A DNA stretch of 57,232 nucleotides from Chrysophaeum taylorii (lineage: Eukaryota > Sar > Pelagophyceae > Pelagomonadales > Pelagomonadaceae), in assembly GCA_029834535.1 (NCBI GenBank), contig JAQMWT010000274.1, forward strand, positions 1 through 57,232, read 5' to 3'. Each line of letters opens with the position of its first letter. Position 1 is the first letter of the stretch. Shown here in pieces: positions 51,601-57,232 of this stretch. The position numbers were made by a program, and so were the translations under genes. The notes under the pieces were generated by a model that saw nothing but the letters and a program-made list of their open reading frames with translations, ran no database searches and had not been told where the DNA came from.

Positions 51601-51676
51601 CAATGAACTGAAGCCGAGGAGGAGTCGCCGCGAAGGCAAGCACAGGTTCGATCGAAACGAACGAACACTGCTGCCA

Positions 51677-51772
51677 TGTGACAACTGGAATGGGGCGTTA
51701 GACTAGCGATAAGGGAATGACGTAGGGATACTAGATACGTGGTGCAGGGGTAAGTGTCATAGCTTCCTCACA
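51677..51772 (-). repeat. 5' LTR of the Copia-type element
   Basis: 96 bases, same as 43884-43979 except one base. The coding-strand interior next to it begins TGGCAGCAGTGTTCG, the candidate primer-binding site. The right flank repeats CACCC. Confidence 0.88.
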
Positions 51773-51777
51773 CACCC

Positions 51778-52377
51778 TGTGGCAGTAAAACCCATTCCCC
51801 CACTTACCTGCCTGCCACATGACTTACCCTGATTGTTGCTCTGTTGCTGACCTTGCAATTGTGGGGGGGGTGGTGTCATCTTGACACCCTTACCTGCGCT
51901 TCCACTGAACCCAATGTACCAGGCATTTGTGTTGCTTTCTTGCTGTCTTCTTGCTATTACCCTCATTTGATTGTCCGATTTCGTGATGGCGTGAGGTATT
52001 ACGCTGAGATCGGGCGTGTGGTGGTTTCACCCGCGGTTCGGGTTGGGAGAAAGGGTTGTTGAGGCCTCTGGCCTGGCCAAGAGGGGCGGGTTTCTGAGAG
52101 AAAAACCACTACAACCCCCCTCTTAGCAGTCGACCTTTAAAGATAGAGAACCCCCCCCCCTATCTTCGCAGTCGGCCCTTTAAAGACAGACAGACACACT
52201 TCGCCTGCCCCGCGGCTCGGCGATGACCCCTACTAGGTTCCGTATACCTATCTACGCCCGTCAGGCACATCCCTCCTGCCCCACAAACCCACGCACATCC
52301 TTCATGCACTAAACACCCCCCCCCCCCTCTTTGCAGTCGACCTTTTAAAGACAGACAGATATCCCAATTAGTAGTAA
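51778..52377. repeat. Repeat mosaic: three 25-base motifs and a 130-base unit
   Basis: To 52080 nothing is recognised apart from G and C runs. Variant 25-base motifs lie at about 52120-52144, 52160-52187 and 52327-52352. A copy of the 130-base unit (CGCCTGCCCC... GTCAGGCACATCCCTC) lies at 52199-52315. The block ends at the segmental duplication. Confidence 0.7.
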
Positions 52378-53518
52378 GGACCTACACGTACGAGGTCATT
52401 AATAAGAAGCGTTAAGTAGAGGGTGGCAACATTGGAGTCGGGCGCGATGAATAAAGTATGCTTACTTTCCGTAGAAAAAGCAATGGGGGTGGTGCTTCTT
52501 TGAGAAGTCGATCGATATTGAAAAGCCAGGTGCTGATTCTGGCCATGTGGTCTTCGGCGGCAAGATTTTTTGATGTGTACGAGTCTACTATCTAATAAAA
52601 GCGAGACGAGAAAAGCTCGAATCAAGTCAAACGAGTTTGCCACGTCGCGACGAAGAGCACGAGGCAACGCGCTTCAAGTGCCCGACATACCACATCAATG
52701 CTCTGGCGACGAGCACACCGCTGCTTTCCAGCAGCATGAGCGAAATACTCCGAGGAGGTTCGATCACGAGGACCGACATAGGGTCAGGGTCGCTGGGGTT
52801 GTAGCGAAACGAGAATCCAGTATCGTGGGCGAGCGACCAGCGCGTGAAATTGGGGACAAGTCTTGGATGGGTGGTGGAGAGGATTTTCGTCGCGCCGTTG
52901 GAGAAGAGCGCATAACAGGCCCAGGTGAGGATGAGGACGTGGGTCGACGATGCGCGTTCTGACTTGCGAACTGCCGAGCGATTGAACTCGACAGCTCCCT
53001 GGTCGCGAGCCAAAGGTACGTTCGCGTAGAGACTCGCTTCAAGGCCGCGCTCGTCGCGGAAGACGGCGCGCATGACGCCCACGAGGGTCCCATGACGGAA
53101 TGCGCCGAACCACAGCGCCCGCGGCTCGATATTATCGCGGAACTCTCCGTTTTCGATGCGAATCCCTGCCTGGTTGTCTTCGGGTGGCACCCACCCCCCA
53201 TCGAGAAGGTAAACGTCGTGAACAAGCTTTCGAGCTTGCTGGACTTCGGCTTCGCCAACGAGGGTGCGTGTTTCGACGCCCGTAAGAATTTGCGCGGCGC
53301 GAAAGAAGAAGGGCCTTTGCCACGAAATCGATTCCATGCGGCGAGCGAGGTCGCACGGCGACAGTCTTTCATCCGTGATCAACATCGTCGCGCGAGAGGT
53401 CGTCAGGCTCCGTGACCACGCGGTCAACGCCTTGCATATTGCTGAGCTTCGGATCATCACGGCTTGACACGGCTTGGAACCAGTGATGTGCCTTGTAAGA
53501 AGGACCGGTGGTGTGAAA
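52378..53518. repeat. Segmental duplication unit, copy B (about 1.14 kb)
   Basis: Near-identical to 40327-41472. Differences are scattered substitutions and small indels, concentrated near the 3' end of the GNAT gene. Confidence 0.85.
52627..53457 (-). CDS. FeeM/AHL-synthase-like GNAT, copy 3
   Basis: A 276-residue version of the protein at 40537-41412 with very few substitutions in the core. ARKLVHDVYLLDGGW, LVGVMRAVF and GAVEFNRSAVR are all intact. A small indel near 52648 changes the last residues (ending RRGKLV) and shortens the protein by about 15. The core is undamaged, so the gene could still be functional or be very recently duplicated. Confidence 0.55.
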   Translation of the reverse strand: MIRSSAICKALTAWSRSLTTSRATMLITDERLSPCDLARRMESISWQRPFFFRAAQILTGVETRTLVGEAEVQQARKLVHDVYLLDGGWVPPEDNQAGIRIENGEFRDNIEPRALWFGAFRHGTLVGVMRAVFRDERGLEASLYANVPLARDQGAVEFNRSAVRKSERASSTHVLILTWACYALFSNGATKILSTTHPRLVPNFTRWSLAHDTGFSFRYNPSDPDPMSVLVIEPPRSISLMLLESSGVLVARALMWYVGHLKRVASCSSSRRGKLV

Positions 53519-55309
53519 TTTACCCGAAAATATTCACGCCCTGATCGCCGCCGTGAGGAGAAAAGAAATTATTTTATTTTGAAATCGTTAAATGGTTAGA
53601 TTTTGCCGCAGCAGCCGCCTCGGTAGTTCACTCAATTTTTGAAACGTCCGGCAAACATACATTTGGGATCTTCTGTGAATGACGTCATTCATCCTGTGAC
53701 CCTAACGATTGTGTAATTAATCGAGGAGGAGGAGACGGCGAGGTTGTCCGTCTCGAAGCGAGAGCAGGATGTCTTCTTCTCCGAACTTCTCTGTGTACAG
53801 TGGTTTTTTTGCCCTGCAGTGGGCACGCTCTGGTTGATTGCGCTACGAGCGCTTGATTTAACTCCGAACACCTACGACTGCGGTAGGTATAGCGCGTGGC
53901 TTTATCGATGGGTTTTCGCCGCCCAACTGGTGCGACGGTGACCCCGCCAAGATTTAACCTGTCGGAAATCGTGATGAGGAGCCTCTGATGACAGGGAAAG
54001 AACCACCGGAAGTTTATATGCTCCCAAAGAACTTTTTTTAGACACATATCCTTCTCACGGGACGTGTTGGGGCACGATTCCCCAGCATAACGAAGATTCG
54101 TGACTTTCGCCGCATTCGGCCGTGCCTTGCGCGAGGTGATGCCGCACCAACTGGTACACAGCAGCATGGAGCCGGCTCATGCTTCTCCATTTTCCTGGCA
54201 ACGAACGAACGAACGAACGAACGAACGAACGCTCCAGGATCTCCGTACCATAAAGCGCGCGAGAAGTATCGCTCGTGTTTTGCCACTACGCATCAAGGGT
54301 ATCATAGCGGCTTCATCCAGGACGACACCATGGCCAACAACGACGAGACTGCCATGAAGAGAAGCGTCCTCTACAATCACCTTGCGTTGACGGCATTTTC
54401 ACATTCCTGCATCGCGCGATTCTTTTTTTTGAGACACGATTAATAATTCTCTGAGGCCAACTCGACAAGTGCGTGAATCAGAAGATCTGCGACACACAGA
54501 AGATCCGGCCCAAGGTAGCGGAGAGCACGGCGTTTGTAGACCGCCGCGTCTTCCTCGACTCCTTCGCGAAGCAGCCGAGGAAGGTCGTCGTCGCTGGAGT
54601 CTGACGACGTCGACAAAATGTCATGACAAGCTGCTACTCGGCGTAGTGTAGATCGGTGTGCACAAGGCAAAAACGAAGTTGGCGCCTAAAGAGCCCGTTA
54701 TCGCAAACGACCGCGGCTTGTACGCGCGACGGCTCAATGTTTTTTATCGACCCACAAGAAATTACCTCTCTCCCGCACATCACACCAGTGGGACAACAAG
54801 ACCATGCAGACATCATCGTCCGCATCATCAGTTGGATCCTAACGACATCCAAAGGCCTTCATGGTGCGTGCGACGATCATTCGCGCATCCCTTTTCGCAG
54901 CTCCTCGAGGAGGAACTCGGCGATGACGAGATGCGACGAGGGCAACAAGAGCCACGACGATCATGTTGTTGATAATTGCCTCTCCACTGCGCCCGAAAAA
55001 ACGGAGCGGGCTCTCGATTCCTCTTGGGGCCTCGACCCGGCCATATAATTCGCTACCTCGATCCTTTTTGCTCGGGCGAAGGCGTCGTCGAGAGAGCCTT
55101 ACTTTATGACGTGAACTCGACTTTCGATGGTCTGCTTAAAGTAAATTCTTTCCGATATCGGCGGCGTGTCATGATCTGATTCGCACTCGAAGAGGCCGCG
55201 CATTCAGAAGATGATGTGGCGGTTCTGTTTTTCCCACCTGTCGCACTGCGGGTGAGGAAATGCGTCGTCTAGTCAAAAAGCATTTTCCCTAGGTTAGTTA
55301 TTTGTTTAC
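53519..55309. other. No recognised gene; possible decayed coding pieces
   Basis: A 76-codon minus-strand piece (54440-54670, SSDSSDDDLPRLLREGVEED) looks protein-like but is unassigned. A stretch at 55190-55250 resembles 13318-13400. An (AACG)n microsatellite lies at 54200-54231. Nothing else is supported. Confidence 0.35.
54200..54231 (+). repeat. (AACG)n microsatellite
   Basis: About eight perfect AACG units. Confidence 0.95.
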
Positions 55310-55830
55310 TGGCGCATGGAAGTCCACTAAACTTGGGATGCTTATCGTTGCCACGCCAGACGTCCTCCACAACGATCCGACGACAGACGATAGTGGCGAC
55401 CTTTCCGCCTTCGACGCGGGTGGCAATCGTCATATCCTGGTTGTGGCGGCACCTGCTTTCAGTGCGCATCGTCACCACATATTCGCTTCTCGAGACATAC
55501 GTCTCCGCGTGAACGAAGCGAAGTGGCTACTACGTCGGTCTCATTCATCCTCGCTATCCTTCTCAACGGTGCGGAATTATTCATTCGTGGTGCCTATGAA
55601 ACCGAGGTCGTGCGCAATAGTCAATGATGCTTCCACGCACAGTGCGCACGCGCGAAGTGCTGCTGCGTCACACGACGACAAAGACCTACCCATCTCTTAC
55701 ACGACGACAAAGACCTACTCATCTCAAAACTTCGTCAATCCTCGTTTGACTAACACTTAAGCACCTTCGATACCTACATCTGGTCTCGCCGCCGGCTCCT
55801 CCGCTGGCCGCGTCGCATGCATATCCTGGG
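55310..55830 (+). pseudogene. Second, older non-LTR retrotransposon 3' fragment
   Basis: Broken frames follow the fragment at 50014-50889 in the same order: a degraded DCIF-type helix, LILAILLNGAELF, CFHAQCARAKCCCVTRRQ, and RRLLRWPRRMHIL. Many frameshifts and stops plus a local duplication (CTCTTACACGACGACAAAG) show it is much older than the first copy. Confidence 0.7.
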
Positions 55831-55899
55831 AGGGAAGGGTGCTCTCTCTCCTCTTGGTGCATTGATCTCCACACTTGACTTTACAGTCTCAATTGCAAT

Positions 55900-56937
55900 C
55901 CTAACTACTAATCGACAGATGTTTGTCTGTCTGTCTGTTTGTTTGTTTGTCTGTTTGTCCCTCGAATTAGGGTAAGGATCAGGTAGGCGCGAGAGTAAGG
56001 ATCAGGTAGGTGCGAGAGCCAGACAGTGATCCTCCAAGCCGTCTACGGCGACCTCGCAGACTATTTCCACGACCCGCGGCGGCTCTTTCAGCGCGCCATT
56101 CTCACGCCCCGTCGAAACGATGTTGTCGATGCTGACAACGCGCGCATGACCGCGGCCTTTTTTTCCCGGAGACGAGGCGTCGGAGTTCTTTTCGGCTGAC
56201 TAGGCTGGGTCGGAAGACGACGCCTCGCTCTTTATAGTCGAGTTTTCAACTCCCTGACAAGCAACGGCATGCTGACTTTGATCGCGAGCTTAAAGTCTTC
56301 GCAACCTCGACCCGTCGCACGGCCACTGCAACGGTACCAGATACATGATCGATCGTGTCGTTGTCACCGAGGCTCCTCCAACCTGTATCCCGTAAGGCCC
56401 GCCGACGCCAAACGATCACCAAGAGCCAGGGCCAGACGCCCCGCGAGGTCGGCGTCCTCTTTCCCAAGCCCGTCTTCTGCCACGTCCAGCTCTACGTGGC
56501 TCTCTGTCGATCGGCAACCCGAGGAGATATACTCATCTGGGTCGACGACTCCACCCTACCCCACACGTGCTGCGCAATACCGATAAGCCCCCTCCCGGCG
56601 TCTACACGCGCACGGTGAACTTACTGGACCACGTGAACCTTGTGAGATTGGGACTAGGTGAATAAGTGACCAGGTGAACTTACTGGGACCAGGAACTTAC
56701 TGGGGGTTTTAGAGTGAACGCCGGCTAGCGGCGTGTACTCAAAGCAGCTTGATTGGCGGCGGAGAGCGACAGCTCGAAGGAGAGAGTGGTGAGTGGAGTG
56801 AGCACGAGTGGGCTTACGCCGAACTTACTGGGGTTAGAGATTGGGACTAGGTGAACTTACTGGGACCAGGTGAACTTACTGGGGTTAGAGATTGGGACCA
56901 GGTGAACTTACTGGCGAACTTACTGGCCCGCCCTTGT
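55900..56937 (+). mobile_element. Helitron-like element copy 8
   Basis: Plus-strand copy from CCTAACTACTAATCGACAG (preceded by AAT) to CCCGCCCTTGT. All helicase blocks are present (RAILTPRRNDVVDADN, TITKSQGQ, QLYVALCRS) with the shared frameshifts. The tail array is shorter, with several deletions. Confidence 0.88.
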
Positions 56938-56942
56938 TTCTT

Positions 56943-57232
56943 CTTAACTACTAATCGACAGATGTTTGTCTGTTTGTTTGTTTGTCTGTTTGTCCCTCGA
57001 TTTAGGGTAAGGATCAGGTAGGCGCGAGAGTAAGGATCAGGTAGGCGCGAGAGCCAGACAGTGATCCTCCAAGCCGTCTACGGCGACCTCGCAGACTATT
57101 TCCACGACCCGCGGCGGCTCTTTCAGCGCATTCTCACGCCCCGTCGAAACGATGTTGTCGATGCTGACAACGCGCGCATGACCGCGGCCTTTTTTTCGGA
57201 GACGAGGCGTCGGAGTTCTTTTCGGCCGACTA
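56943..57232 (+). mobile_element. Helitron-like element copy 9 (cut by window end)
   Basis: Starts CTTAACTACTAATCGACAG only five bases after copy 8, in the same orientation. It runs through the leader and the first helicase block, with two small deletions (near 57128 and 57197), to the end of the window. Confidence 0.88.

Larger units (their letters stand above)
43884..51772 (-). mobile_element. LTR retrotransposon (Copia type), 7.9 kb, with internal pol duplication
   Basis: Bounded by 96-base direct repeats that differ at one position, begin TGTGA and end TCACA, and are flanked by the 5-base target duplication CACCC (43879-43883 and 51773-51777). Coding is on the minus strand. Read that way, the internal region directly after the right-hand LTR begins TGGCAGCAG, a plausible primer-binding site because it starts with TGG. 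Then follow a possible gag remnant, unrecognised sequence with a nested non-LTR fragment, and two tandem copies of Copia reverse transcriptase and RNase H. No integrase was recognised. Near-identical LTRs imply a recent insertion. The LTRs are unusually short for Copia. Confidence 0.85.

Noticed and set aside
4817..56930. AGTAAGTTCACC arrays as a CRISPR array
   Set aside because: Units are degenerate, irregularly spaced, have no unique spacers, and sit at the tail of a transposable element in a eukaryotic context.

Overview
The window is nuclear DNA of a eukaryote, most likely a photosynthetic protist with a secondary plastid, such as a stramenopile alga (inference). The fructose-1,6-bisphosphatase carries a hydrophobic signal peptide followed by a basic, plastid-transit-like stretch. 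Its neighbours are intronless, GC-rich genes of eukaryotic type: a membrane-anchored fatty-acid-binding-like protein, a long coiled-coil protein with a possible flagellar tail, and a chloroplast-type calcineurin-like phosphoesterase. No bacterial operon logic is visible, and Copia, non-LTR, Helitron-like and MITE sequences are all present. No tRNA or rRNA gene was seen.

Layout. 1-4049: no recognised gene (A-runs, a G-quadruplex-like tract, then a C/T-rich block). 4050-20048: compact gene island with FABP-like (-), coiled-coil protein (-), FBPase (-), SH3-like repeat protein (-), metallophosphoesterase (+), an unrecognised 649-residue protein (-) and an imine-reductase-like dehydrogenase (-), with one Helitron-like copy and one MITE between them. 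Two of these genes converge with only 7 bases between their stop codons. 20100-57232: repeat-dominated territory.

The repeat half holds: (a) nine copies of a Helitron-like element, each carrying the same decayed C-terminal fragment of a Pif1/Helitron helicase and a degenerate tandem-array tail; (b) a roughly 9 kb strand-asymmetric block (25957-35126, interrupted by one Helitron-like copy) with three long closely packed reading frames of unknown function; (c) three copies of a GNAT-fold gene resembling FeeM/acyl-homoserine-lactone synthases, two of them on a 1.14 kb near-identical segmental duplication; (d) a 7.9 kb LTR retrotransposon (43884-51772) with 96-base LTRs, a 5-base target duplication and an internal duplication of its Copia-type reverse transcriptase/RNase H; (e) two non-LTR retrotransposon 3' fragments; (f) a 257-base MITE pair with 7-base target duplications; and (g) a 25-base motif scattered in about fourteen places that joins many of these repeats.

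The island genes look like ordinary housekeeping or structural genes. The rest is best read as layered transposition and decay. The strongest candidates for undescribed biology are block (b), the 25-base motif family (g) and the GNAT family that travels with repeats (c).
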